Positions 25,061-32,850 of a stretch of 53,385 nucleotides of DNA are shown here, piece by piece (position 1 is the first letter of the stretch; each line of letters starts with the position of its first letter). The translations under genes and the position numbers were made by a program. Origin of the DNA: Chitinophagales bacterium (GTDB lineage Bacteria; Bacteroidota; Bacteroidia; Chitinophagales; Saprospiraceae); contig JAAFJT010000024.1 of NCBI GenBank assembly GCA_013298955.1, positions 1-53,385 on the forward strand, in the 5' to 3' direction. Below the pieces are notes generated by a model. It did not search any database. It saw only the letters and a program-made list of their open reading frames with translations, and was not told the origin of the DNA.

Positions 25061-25924
25061 ATGACTCCAGAGTATTTGAATGAACTCACGGCTGAGGTAT
25101 GGAAATATGTAGAATCCATGCAAAATAGCCCAGAAGCGCGCTTTCAATCCAGAATCGCCTTTTACCAACAATATGGACGCGGCACCCTTTTGGACGAGTA
25201 TGGTTTTGGCGATTCCGAAATCGCATTTATGCGTTGGGAAAAACGCTGTGTTTTAAGAGATCCTTCAGATACGCCCCCTGGCAGTGCTTGGTGGAGTGCT
25301 ATCAACCTTTGGTTTATTTATCTCTCTGAATTGGGTGCGAAAGCCCATCAGTTGGGTGTAAAAAAAGAACTATTGCCCTTGCCTGCCCGATTTTGGGTTG
25401 ATTTTATTGAAAATCCAACAGCTATCAGTTGGTATCGTGCGCATAATGCGAGTATCATTGACGGCTACTTGAAATATCCGCACTTAGCAGAGAAAGAGGT
25501 GTTACCCGAGAAAATTTTTATCAATATGGTATTGTATCGACTCCTATTTGCACAATCTTGGGTAGAAGGGGATGCTCTTTTTCCGCGCTTGGGCAGAATG
25601 TTCGCCAATCCGAAAGGTATCTCCGTAGATTTGATAACCCATTTGGAGGCTTTTTATCCAACACATTATCCTTTGACAGCGAAAGATATGCAATATATCA
25701 TGGGTGAAGCTCATAATTTGGTGGAATTGGGGGTAAAATTTCTGGACAAAGTGCTAATTGAACCCGAATTAACGGAATTGTATCAAAAGGCTTCCTTTTG
25801 GAATCAACAACCGAATTTAAATCAATTGATAAAACAGCATCAGCCGATTTATCCAAATTTAGATCCATCGGTCTATGCCAATAAGGGTTGCTTACCCCGT
25901 ATTTTTACTTGGTTTAGAAAATAA
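25061..25924 (+). CDS. conserved hypothetical protein upstream of an FAD oxidoreductase
   Basis: A 287-residue soluble, mostly alpha-helical protein without a signal peptide. I do not recognise a domain. Notable features are the tryptophan-rich segment PGSAWWSAINLWFIYLSE, the block ALFPRLGRMFANPKGISVDLI, and a proline-rich end (HQPIYPNLDPSVYANKGCLPRIFTWFRK). It is 26 nt before the large FAD-dependent oxidoreductase and on the same strand, so they probably form one operon and act together. It could be a substrate-delivery or partner subunit, but nothing in the sequence proves it. Confidence 0.65.
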   Translation: MTPEYLNELTAEVWKYVESMQNSPEARFQSRIAFYQQYGRGTLLDEYGFGDSEIAFMRWEKRCVLRDPSDTPPGSAWWSAINLWFIYLSELGAKAHQLGVKKELLPLPARFWVDFIENPTAISWYRAHNASIIDGYLKYPHLAEKEVLPEKIFINMVLYRLLFAQSWVEGDALFPRLGRMFANPKGISVDLITHLEAFYPTHYPLTAKDMQYIMGEAHNLVELGVKFLDKVLIEPELTELYQKASFWNQQPNLNQLIKQHQPIYPNLDPSVYANKGCLPRIFTWFRK

Positions 25925-25950
25925 TTTTATTTCATAAATCTTGAAAAAAA

Positions 25951-28170
25951 ATGAAACAACAGAAAAAAAAAATTATCATTCTCGGCGGTGGCATGTCTGC
26001 TTTAACGGCTGCCCATGAATTGACCAATTATGACGGTTGGCAAGAACAGTATGAAATTACCATTTATCAAACAGGTTGGCGACTCGGCGGCAAAACGGCA
26101 ACCGGACGCGGCAAGCAAGACCGCATCGAAGAGCATGGCATCCATATTTTACAAGGTTGGTATGACACCACTTTCCGTTTATTGCGCAGCGTTTATGAAG
26201 AACGCAAAAATAAAAATTTAGCCCCTGATAGCCCCTTGCAAGACTTATTCAAGGACGGTTTGCAACGCAATAACACGACTTTACTCACTGAATTTATACC
26301 TGAATTGGGCAAATGGGTGAATTGTCCCTTTATCTTGCCCGAATCTGACGACCTTCCGGGCGAAGGCGAACCACTTGATACAGGGCAATTGCTACGGCGC
26401 GGTTGTGGCATCATGCTCGAATTTGCACTGGGCAGTCCATATAGTGCCGATACCAATTGGTTTTCCAAATGGATTCTGTATCATTTTTTCCCAAAAGGCA
26501 GTACGGTTACCTCTAATCAAGGGTGTTTATATCCTTTATTAAAACCTTTTTTGGGTAAAAAGGGGTTATTAGCTCGATTATTACCCAAATCCTATCAACA
26601 TTTGCTGGAAGCATGGCATTTATGTCAGGAGCATATCGTGGATGATTTTCAAGAGCATCATCAAAAAATATTGGGCGCACTTGAAAAATATATAAAAAAA
26701 ACCAAACATGATAAGTTGCACTTCACTGAAAAAGAAGCGCAATCCAGTTATTTAAAGGTGATGATTGCTTTTGCATATTACAATTTGAAAGGCGTTTTAG
26801 AGGATGTTTATGATTTTAAAACCCAACAATTTAATTTTCGGGCGGTCAATGATTTGGATTACAGGGCTTGGCTTGCCAAACAGGGCGCGCCAGATTGGGT
26901 GTTACAATCTGTTTTTGTGCGTTTTTTTTACACAGGCACTTTTGCCAATCTGGTCAATGAGCAGGGCGGTGCGTTAGGAGCTGGCACGGCATTACAATTT
27001 GGCATTAATTCGATTGGTTATAAAGGGTCGTTTGTGTTTCAATTTGTATATGGTACAGGTGATGTAATGGTAATGCCGATGTATGAAGTGTTGAAAAATA
27101 GAGGTGTTCAATTCAAATTTTTTCATACGATTGAACAAGTGCATTACGGAGCAAGCGACACGATTGAAAACATCTCTTTTGCCGAACAAGTCGAGTTAGT
27201 CGTACCCGAGTACAACCCGATTCATCAAATCGGCAAACTCAATACTTGGCCTTCTGAACCGAATTATGCTCAAATCACACCCAAAGAGGTAGCCCGACTG
27301 AAAGCAGGCAATATTAATTTAGAAGACCCTTGGGCAGATTGGTCTCCTTTCCGAAAAGGGAAACTTCAAAAAGGAGTCGATTTCGATGAAGTCATTTTAG
27401 GCATTCCTATTGGCACTTTGAAAACGATTTGCAGTGAAATTATTGAAAAAAAACCAACTTGGCAATTAATGGTGGATCATGTCCAAACGACTCCAACCCA
27501 ATCCGCACAACTTTGGTTGTTGCCTTCTCTTCAAGAATTGGGTTTTAATCCAACCGATTGGGGGCTTCCTTCTGTGAATGGTGCCGCTAATGTCGTTTTA
27601 TATCAAAATCCGATGTATTCTTGGTTGGATAGTTCTCTGGTATTGCCCAATGAAAATTGGCCCGCAAACCAATTACCCAAATTTTTGGCTTATTATACAG
27701 GTCCAATGGTTTTACGGCATCCGCTACCTCCCTTTTCAGACCACACCTACCCTGCTCAAGAAATGGCGCGTTTGATAGACAGCTTTGAACAATGGTTAAA
27801 TGATAATATGGCTTGGTTTTGGCCCGCAGGAGCCAGTATTTCCTATCCAAATGGATTGGATTTTCAACTATTGGCGCATCCAGACAACCCTAATACAACG
27901 GACGGTTATGAACGATTTATCCATCAATATTTCCGTGCCAATGTGCGCCCTACAGACCATTACACGCTTTCCGTACCGAATAGTGAAAAATATCGGTTAA
28001 AAACAGGTGAAAGTGGGTTTGAAAACCTATGGCTGTGCGGCGATTGGATTGATTTTGGTGCCAATGTGGGTTACATTGATGGTGCAATCCAATCGGGCTT
28101 ACAAGCCGCACAAGCCTTATGCAAAAAAAGGGGCTTGGGCAAAGATAGGAATTTAAAAAATAAAAAATAA
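25951..28170 (+). CDS. FAD-dependent oxidoreductase, phytoene desaturase/amine oxidase-like
   Basis: A 739-residue flavoprotein. The N-terminal dinucleotide-binding loop is IIILGGGMSALTAAHEL (about 8-24), then QTGWRLGGKTATGR, the RxGGR-type motif of the amine oxidase/carotenoid desaturase superfamily, and EEHGIHILQGWY. The C-terminal FAD motif is ENLWLCGDWIDFGANVGYIDGAIQSGLQAAQAL. Between them lie about 550 residues, longer than in carotenoid desaturases (about 500 in total). There is no signal peptide or membrane anchor. The substrate is unknown; a lipid or isoprenoid is plausible for this superfamily. It forms a pair with the hypothetical protein at 25061. Confidence 0.8.
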   Translation: MKQQKKKIIILGGGMSALTAAHELTNYDGWQEQYEITIYQTGWRLGGKTATGRGKQDRIEEHGIHILQGWYDTTFRLLRSVYEERKNKNLAPDSPLQDLFKDGLQRNNTTLLTEFIPELGKWVNCPFILPESDDLPGEGEPLDTGQLLRRGCGIMLEFALGSPYSADTNWFSKWILYHFFPKGSTVTSNQGCLYPLLKPFLGKKGLLARLLPKSYQHLLEAWHLCQEHIVDDFQEHHQKILGALEKYIKKTKHDKLHFTEKEAQSSYLKVMIAFAYYNLKGVLEDVYDFKTQQFNFRAVNDLDYRAWLAKQGAPDWVLQSVFVRFFYTGTFANLVNEQGGALGAGTALQFGINSIGYKGSFVFQFVYGTGDVMVMPMYEVLKNRGVQFKFFHTIEQVHYGASDTIENISFAEQVELVVPEYNPIHQIGKLNTWPSEPNYAQITPKEVARLKAGNINLEDPWADWSPFRKGKLQKGVDFDEVILGIPIGTLKTICSEIIEKKPTWQLMVDHVQTTPTQSAQLWLLPSLQELGFNPTDWGLPSVNGAANVVLYQNPMYSWLDSSLVLPNENWPANQLPKFLAYYTGPMVLRHPLPPFSDHTYPAQEMARLIDSFEQWLNDNMAWFWPAGASISYPNGLDFQLLAHPDNPNTTDGYERFIHQYFRANVRPTDHYTLSVPNSEKYRLKTGESGFENLWLCGDWIDFGANVGYIDGAIQSGLQAAQALCKKRGLGKDRNLKNKK

Positions 28171-28648
28171 GGTTTGGTTTTGTTTGCAAAATAAAGTAAC
28201 GTGTAAAAACAATTTGGCGTAATTCAAATGATTTTTAAATCACGTCAAGCCCTTTTCACACGTTACCAAATTCTTAAAATATTTATAACAACAAATGAAC
28301 ATTCATACCATAGATATCTTGCAACGCTAAAAACAGGCTCAACGCATTAACAAAAAACATATAATCTTAATGCGTTGAACATATTCATCAAAGGGTTACA
28401 GTACAAAATGTTAAAAACGATATTATCATTTAGAGATAGGACAGGTTTCACTGGATAATAGGAGCAAGCAAGTCTATACACATGCTTGCTGCTCCTATCC
28501 TTTTTAGATTCATTTGGCTTTTTAATCTTTTTATAGTTATTATTATAAATCATTCATTATCAATGAGTTAATTTTGAAATAATAACATCTGCGGCAAAGT
28601 TAAACATAAAATATAGGATTGATTTGCGACAATTTGCGACAAAAGCAT
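28171..28648. other. gene-poor region with three hairpins
   Basis: It contains an inverted pair GTAACGTGT (about 28197) and ACACGTTAC (about 28256), a 12-bp stem TCAACGCATTAA/TTAATGCGTTGA (28339-28350 and 28367-28378), and the hairpin at 28458-28498. On the minus strand a TAACTTTG element (28595-28602) stands 40 nt before a 68-codon frame (28347-28553) with no recognisable domain. A small minus-strand RNA or peptide is possible. Tandem TTTGCGACAA units lie at about 28623-28643. Confidence 0.4.
28458..28498 (+). terminator. hairpin downstream of the FAD oxidoreductase
   Basis: ATAGGAGCAAGCAAG pairs with CTTGCTGCTCCTAT with one bulged base, followed by CCTTTTTAG. It may terminate the 25061-28170 transcript, although it is 290 nt after the stop. 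Confidence 0.5.
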
Positions 28649-28837
28649 TTATCCCGAAAAATCTCTTACCATATCTGGTTGAGACATCCCTAATGCCTCA
28701 TAAATCTGATATACATGCGTTATCGTTAACAAATGGCGCGGTAAATCTAAATCCGCTTCTCGAATGCGCCGTTCCAAAGTCCGCTTGCTGATGCCAATAG
28801 CATCTGCTACTTCTTGGCGTGTAAATACATTTTTCAT
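28649..28837 (-). CDS. small helix-turn-helix DNA-binding protein
   Basis: A 62-residue protein that is almost only a DNA-binding domain: FTRQEVADAIGISKRTLERRIREADLDLP is a Fis/MerR-like helix-turn-helix, with a C-terminal helix VYQIYEALGM. The frame is open to an ATG at 28900, but the -7 element (28898-28905) overlaps that ATG, so transcription must start after it; the ATG at 28837 (MKNVFTRQE) is the sensible start. It is next to a LytTR response regulator and behind three 21-bp direct repeats that look like an activator site. It is probably a downstream regulator in a two-component circuit (inference). Confidence 0.75.
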   Translation of the reverse strand: MKNVFTRQEVADAIGISKRTLERRIREADLDLPRHLLTITHVYQIYEALGMSQPDMVRDFSG

Positions 28838-28897
28838 TTTGGTTAAAATTGCTTCGTAATCAATTGAGTTATTTTTCTGTTTTAATCTAATATGATG

Positions 28898-28905
28898 CAA
28901 AGATA
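28898..28905 (-). promoter_or_regulatory. -7 element of the small HTH gene
   Basis: TATCTTTG on the minus strand matches TAnnTTTG. At the -33 position (about 28926-28929) there is no TTTG; instead the direct repeats at 28931-28990 begin. This is the layout expected of an activator-dependent promoter. Confidence 0.65.
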
Positions 28906-28930
28906 GGGATAAGCAGACTGGCTTTGCTGC

Positions 28931-28990
28931 ATAAAGTACTCGAACAACCGTATAAAGGGCATGAACAACTTCAAGAGGGGCATGAACAAC
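28931..28990 (-). promoter_or_regulatory. three 21-bp-spaced direct repeats, candidate LytTR activator site
   Basis: Three similar 18-bp units start at 28931, 28952 and 28973 with an exact 21-bp period: ATAAAGTACTCGAACAAC, ATAAAGGGCATGAACAAC, AAGAGGGGCATGAACAAC. GAACAAC is identical in all three (28942, 28963, 28984). LytTR domains bind direct repeats about two helical turns apart, upstream of the promoter they activate, and a LytTR regulator is encoded immediately upstream (29154-29987). The repeats abut the -33 position of the HTH gene promoter. Confidence 0.65.
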
Positions 28991-28996
28991 TAAAAA

Positions 28997-29115
28997 GTTC
29001 GAAATAGGATGCTTAGGATTTTAAGGATTGTAAGGATTTTTTTGAGTGCTCATTTGCATTTTTCAACCGAAAACATCCTTCTAATCTTTTAAATCATCAG
29101 CATCCTCATTCGAAC
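28997..29115. repeat. TAGGATGCT palindromic element, third copy
   Basis: GTTCGAAATAGGATGCT (28997-29013) faces AGCATCCTCATTCGAAC (29099-29115). The interior has paired AAGGATTGTAAGGATT and GAAAACATCCTTCTAATC segments. It is the same family as 13331-13504 and the centre of 1-418. Confidence 0.8.
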
Positions 29116-29153
29116 GATTTCCGAAACCTAAAACCTATTTTAATAGGTGCAGA

Positions 29154-29987
29154 TTATTTGCAAAATCGAAAAGATTGAATAAAAGAGTCTTTATAAGCCC
29201 TGCCTATTGGGAAACTTTTTTTCTTAATTAAGATTTCGGTATCCGAAAATTCGTCAATTTGGGCAATATTCACCACAAAAGAACGGTGTATGCGCACCAA
29301 TCTGGGAAAAGCAATATGATTCAACACATTATTTAAAGAGTCTTTGAGTACATATTTTTTACCAAGCGTTACAATCGTTACATATTTGCTATCCACTTCT
29401 AAATATAAAATATCATGTATATTTAGTTTAACAAATTGATGCGTTTGCTTGATAAATAGAATATCATTCGTCCTCAAAATAAAATGATTCTCATCTGAAA
29501 GATTCGTTGTCACCGTTGAGGCAGGAGTAGGTTTATCCGCTACAATAGGGCTTTCAAGAGCTTGCGAAATAGGTTTAGAGACAGGTTTATCCCCAATTTT
29601 TTGCTCATTGAAATAGGCAAAATGATTCATAGCCATTTCTATCGCAATACGTATTGACGTGATTGTAAATGGTTTATGAATATAAGCCGATGGAAAGGTT
29701 TGTTTAGCCCGTTCTAAAGTCGTGTGGTCACTCAAAGCTGTCAGGTACATAAAAGGAACAGTGCGGATTTGAAGCAACCGCGTCATCGTTTCAATGCCAT
29801 CCCAATCCCCAAAAATATTGATGTCGCATAAAATCATATCAATCGGGTCTCGCTCAAAAGCAATCAACGCATCTCGACCATTATTAACCGCAGCAGCAAT
29901 GTGATAACCTTCCCGTTGAAGACACATCGTCAAATCCAGTGCGATAATGGCTTCATCTTCGATAAGTAAAATATTTATTTTGTCCAT
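29154..29987 (-). CDS. LytTR-family response regulator
   Basis: A 277-residue two-component regulator. The receiver domain (about 1-120) has the acidic pocket (IEDEA), phospho-acceptor Asp55 in ILCDIN, the conserved LTAL threonine and the lysine in YIHKPF. A linker of about 45 residues leads to a LytTR DNA-binding domain (about 185-277: IKQTHQFVKLNIHDILYLEVDSKYVTIVTLGKKY, then the LVRIHRSFVVN block). I choose the ATG at 29987, just downstream of a consensus promoter; the longer frame would start at the promoter itself. Its probable target is the repeat array at 28931-28990. The kinase at 22994-24907 is a possible partner. Confidence 0.93.
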   Translation of the reverse strand: MDKINILLIEDEAIIALDLTMCLQREGYHIAAAVNNGRDALIAFERDPIDMILCDINIFGDWDGIETMTRLLQIRTVPFMYLTALSDHTTLERAKQTFPSAYIHKPFTITSIRIAIEMAMNHFAYFNEQKIGDKPVSKPISQALESPIVADKPTPASTVTTNLSDENHFILRTNDILFIKQTHQFVKLNIHDILYLEVDSKYVTIVTLGKKYVLKDSLNNVLNHIAFPRLVRIHRSFVVNIAQIDEFSDTEILIKKKSFPIGRAYKDSFIQSFRFCK

Positions 29988-30021
29988 TAAGAGGTTGTTC
30001 TTTAAACGAATTATTATCAAG

Positions 30022-30054
30022 CAAATATAGGGACAAAAAAATGGATAAAGCAAA
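30022..30054 (-). promoter_or_regulatory. consensus promoter of the LytTR regulator
   Basis: On the minus strand TTTG (30051-30054), a 21-nt spacer and TATATTTG (30022-30029). Transcription starts about 30 nt before the ATG at 29987, which supports that start codon. Confidence 0.8.
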
Positions 30055-30421
30055 AAAAGGTACTTTTTTTGGAAAATGGCAATTTATACGCTAAAAATTT
30101 AAAAAATTATTTTTTTAATATACCATAAAAAAGTTATCTATTAACCTTATTAACAATATACAAACATTTTTTTTTGCCGTATAGATTTTTTATTATTTTT
30201 TAAATAACTGAAAATTATTTTATTACAAATACCCAAAAAATGTGATAATATAAACAATAACGATGTTATCTTTTTTTTTGCCACTAAACTGGCATGATTG
30301 TTTTTAACTTTGATATAACATACCTATTTTTGCCCCCGAAAACTAAACGAGCCAGAAAAGCGTTTATTAGTTTTGGAAAACAGACGCTTATTCAATCACT
30401 ATCAAAAAAATTGTAGCTGCT
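30055..30421. other. AT-rich divergent intergenic region
   Basis: A very AT-rich stretch with many T- and A-runs between the divergent LytTR and LolA genes. The only signal I see is a TATTTTTG -7 element on the plus strand at 30325-30332, about 90 nt before the lolA start, without a well-spaced TTTG. No gene or stable structure is evident. Confidence 0.5.
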
Positions 30422-31102
30422 ATGAGACTCATTCAATTCGGTGCGACGTTGTTATTATCAGCAACCCTGAGCATGGCGAGTGCGCAAGCACCAAAACATG
30501 CCGAAATATCGGACCCGAAAGCAAAAACCTTGCTTGATAAGGTGCGCAAACAGTATGATGCGTATCAATCTATCGAAGCCGCTTTCACGCTAACTCTTGA
30601 GTTGGCAGAAAACAAACCAGAAATCCAAAAAGGAACGATTGCACAACAAGGGGAAAAATATCGTTTAGAATTGAGCGATAAAACCATTATTTGTGATGGT
30701 GCGACCGTTTGGTTTCACAATAAGCGGAATCGGGAGGTTCAAATCAATACAGCTACCGCAGGTGGGGCTACGGGTTTGCTTTCTCCGCGCGAGTTGATGC
30801 ACATCCACGAGCGCAAAGATTTCGTATATGCTATCACGAGTGATGGCGTAGAAAGTGGCAAACCTTGCCAATTCGTCGAATTTAAGCCAACGACCAAGAG
30901 TAGCGAGTACTCGAAATTGCGCTTATCGGTGGATAAAAAAACAAATCAAATTATCGGAGTTAAAGCATTTGGAAAAGATGGCTCACGTTACTCTATGGTT
31001 ATCAATGAGTTAACGCCGAATAAAACCTATCCAAATGGTACTTTCAATTTCGATAAATCCAAACATCCTGGAGTCAAAATCGAAGATTTAAGAATTGATT
31101 AA
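30422..31102 (+). CDS. LolA-like outer-membrane lipoprotein carrier protein
   Basis: A 226-residue periplasmic protein. It has a signal peptide (cut near MASAQA) and the LolA fold: KVRKQYDAYQSIEAAFTLTLE, then KGTIAQQGEKYRLELSDKTIICDGATVWFHNKRNREVQI and FVEFKPTTKSSEYSKLRLSVDKKTNQIIGVKAFGKDGSR. LolA-type proteins carry lipoproteins across the periplasm to the outer membrane. The many lipoproteins in this window (4363, 5177, 34476, 37049) are the kind of cargo it would serve. It is followed by a good hairpin terminator and stands as a single gene. Confidence 0.88.
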   Translation: MRLIQFGATLLLSATLSMASAQAPKHAEISDPKAKTLLDKVRKQYDAYQSIEAAFTLTLELAENKPEIQKGTIAQQGEKYRLELSDKTIICDGATVWFHNKRNREVQINTATAGGATGLLSPRELMHIHERKDFVYAITSDGVESGKPCQFVEFKPTTKSSEYSKLRLSVDKKTNQIIGVKAFGKDGSRYSMVINELTPNKTYPNGTFNFDKSKHPGVKIEDLRID

Positions 31103-31112
31103 AACCAAAAGG

Positions 31113-31145
31113 CGGAATGCAAGTGGGTTTAATACTTGCATTCCG
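31113..31145 (+). terminator. hairpin after the lolA-like gene
   Basis: CGGAATGCAAGT and ACTTGCATTCCG form a 12-bp perfect stem with a 9-nt loop, 11 nt after the stop codon, followed by TTTCATT. Confidence 0.75.
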
Positions 31146-31242
31146 TTTCATTCATAAACGGCTGTTCTACTCGGTTTGGTTTTTTAGGTGTCGCTCCATT
31201 CGGAGTGGGCATTGTCAATGGTATTTTCTCAATTTTTTTTAG

Positions 31243-31277
31243 AAAGCGCGTTTAGAAGGCTCTAAACGCGCTTTTTT
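31243..31277 (+). terminator. strong intrinsic terminator
   Basis: AAAGCGCGTTTAGA and TCTAAACGCGCTTT (14 bp, 4-nt loop) followed by a U-run. No gene lies between it and the hairpin at 31113, so it is either a second terminator or ends a small transcript starting in 31146-31240. Confidence 0.8.
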
Positions 31278-31298
31278 AATGTTCTGCTCTTTTGTGTG

Positions 31299-31408
31299 AT
31301 AGTATTGGAACGCGGATGACACAGATAGGGCGGATTTTCACAGATTTTTTTAATTAAAAAAATCTGTGAAAATCCGCCCTATCTGTGTCATCCGCGTTCC
31401 AATACTAT
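31299..31408. repeat. 110-bp perfect palindrome of the GGAACGCGGATGA family
   Basis: Two 55-bp arms without a loop, centred between 31353 and 31354. ATAGTATTGGAACGCGGATG starts the left arm and the exact complement ends at 31408. The related arms at 17873-18166, 19980-20232 and 32667-32807 are longer apart and carry extra sequence in the centre. The perfect pairing shows that it is recent or kept by gene conversion. Confidence 0.95.
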
Positions 31409-32160
31409 TGCACTATTATTTAAATGGAAGCAGAGGATTGATTTATTCCAACCGAAAAGTTGTCACAATACACCAAAATATACCAAGATAAAATCATTTT
31501 TTGAGTTTTTTGAAAAAAAACCGATTTTTAAGTGTAATATTTTATTTTTTTACAAAATGTTGATAATCAATTTTTTAAAAAATAAAATCTTAAACTATTT
31601 GTTAACTAAGATAATCGATTTGTTAAACATGATAAAAAATCGCATTTTTTTGTAAAATTTTTTAAATAAATATATGTAATTAATAAATTCATCGTATCTT
31701 TGCATTGCAGTCACAGTTAGGGATAAATCGGTTGGCGAGATTTGCGCGGAGAGATGTATTCTTGTGTTACAAAGCAACTAAATGAGTTGCGTCTTAAAAA
31801 GTGTTTGCTCGTATCTAAAATCATAACCATTATTTTTTCGCAAAGATAGTCATTAAAAAAACCGATTTAAACTTTTTTTTGTTTTTTGCTTTTTTTTTAT
31901 TAAAAAAAATTTTATATTATAATTTGGTATTATATTTGTATTATTTTAATATGAAAATGTTTTTAAAGTAAAATGTTTATCCAACTCAAAATTTCGTTCT
32001 TACGAACTTTAAGATAGTGTTTGTTCATAGTGTTTGTTTTTTGTTTTGTCCCTGTCAAAGCTATTGGCAGGGTTTTTTTTTGCCCAAAAAGGTGGAATTA
32101 TTTCAAAAAAGGCTACATTTGGGCTTTCCAATCACCTTTTAAATCATTCCATTCAAGAAA
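31409..32160. other. gene-poor region with two facing promoter elements and a 37-codon frame
   Basis: Mostly AT-rich sequence. A plus-strand TATCTTTG (31695-31702) and a minus-strand TATCTTTG (31841-31848) point at each other, so transcripts would overlap over about 140 nt. The minus-strand one stands 11 nt before a 37-codon frame (31717-31830, minus) that starts MVMILDTSKHFLRRNS and ends SRQPIYP. On the plus strand the same segment could be a small RNA containing the hairpin GCAACTAAATGAGTTGC. I recognise neither. Confidence 0.4.
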
Positions 32161-32646
32161 ATGAAGTTGTTCACCCGCTATTACGAATCACCGATTGGCA
32201 TTTTGGAAATTTCTGGTACGGATACCCATCTAACACGGGTTGGTTTTCAGGAGTCGGTCAAAAAAACCGCGCCCCCGTTACCTATGACTGCTCAAAGTTG
32301 TCCACCTGTGGAGGCTTGCATCCAACAATTAGCGGAATATTTTGCAGGCAATCGCCAACAATTTGATTTACCGATTCAACATCAAGGCACGCCTTTTCAA
32401 CTCAGTGTTTGGAAAGCATTGGAAACCATTCCTTTTGGTATGACGATTTCTTATCTTGGGATTGCGCGACAGATTGGAAATGAAAAAAGTGTTCGGGCGG
32501 TGGGCATGACGAATGGCAATAATCAGTTTGGCATCATCGTTCCATGTCATCGGGTCATTGGCAGCAAGGGCAATTTGGTGGGTTACGCAGGCGATATTTG
32601 GCGCAAAGAATTTTTATTAGAACACGAACGCAAAATCAATCTATAA
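32161..32646 (+). CDS. ogt: methylated-DNA--[protein]-cysteine S-methyltransferase
   Basis: A 161-residue DNA repair protein that takes the alkyl group from O6-methylguanine onto its own cysteine in a single-use reaction. The active-site motif is PCHRV with Cys129; preceding VRAVGMTNGNNQFGIIV contains the usual Arg finger and Asn hinge, although NNQFG replaces the commoner KNP. The N-terminal ribonuclease-like part (1-75) is short, as in the Ogt type. The downstream 110-140 bp inverted repeat begins 20 nt after the stop. It stands alone between two palindromes. Confidence 0.93.
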   Translation: MKLFTRYYESPIGILEISGTDTHLTRVGFQESVKKTAPPLPMTAQSCPPVEACIQQLAEYFAGNRQQFDLPIQHQGTPFQLSVWKALETIPFGMTISYLGIARQIGNEKSVRAVGMTNGNNQFGIIVPCHRVIGSKGNLVGYAGDIWRKEFLLEHERKINL

Positions 32647-32666
32647 TATCACAAAAGATACTTTAT

Positions 32667-32807
32667 GATACTATTGGAACGCGGATGACACGGATTGGGC
32701 GGATGAGCGCGGATTTTTTTGGAATTAAATTCAAAAATTCGTGAAAAATTCAAAAAAAAATCCGCGAAAATCTGCCCAATCCGTGTCATCCGCGTTCCAA
32801 TAGTATC
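32667..32807. repeat. GGAACGCGGATGA inverted repeat between ogt and hflX
   Basis: GATACTATTGGAACGCGGAT (32667-32686) and the complement ending at 32807 are the outer ends. The arms pair over about 38 bp, and after an imperfect part the inner GCGCGGATTTTTTT segments pair again around about 32738. It shares its arm sequence with 31299-31408, 600 bp away, but with divergent centres. Confidence 0.9.
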
Positions 32808-32850
32808 ACAAAATATGCTTTGCATTTTCAATCGTTTAAAAAATCAAATT

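Noticed and set aside
31146-31242. Short hydrophobic frame (reads GFLGVAPFGVGIVNG) between the two terminators after lolA
   Set aside because: No start codon in a plausible place; probably chance, although the second terminator remains unexplained.
32034-32366. 110-codon frame overlapping ogt
   Set aside because: It overlaps the active-site-bearing methyltransferase frame in another register and has no family features.
32719-32850. N-terminal extension of HflX
   Set aside because: It lies in the right arm of the GGAACGCGG inverted repeat; the HflX family begins at about the ATG of 32851.
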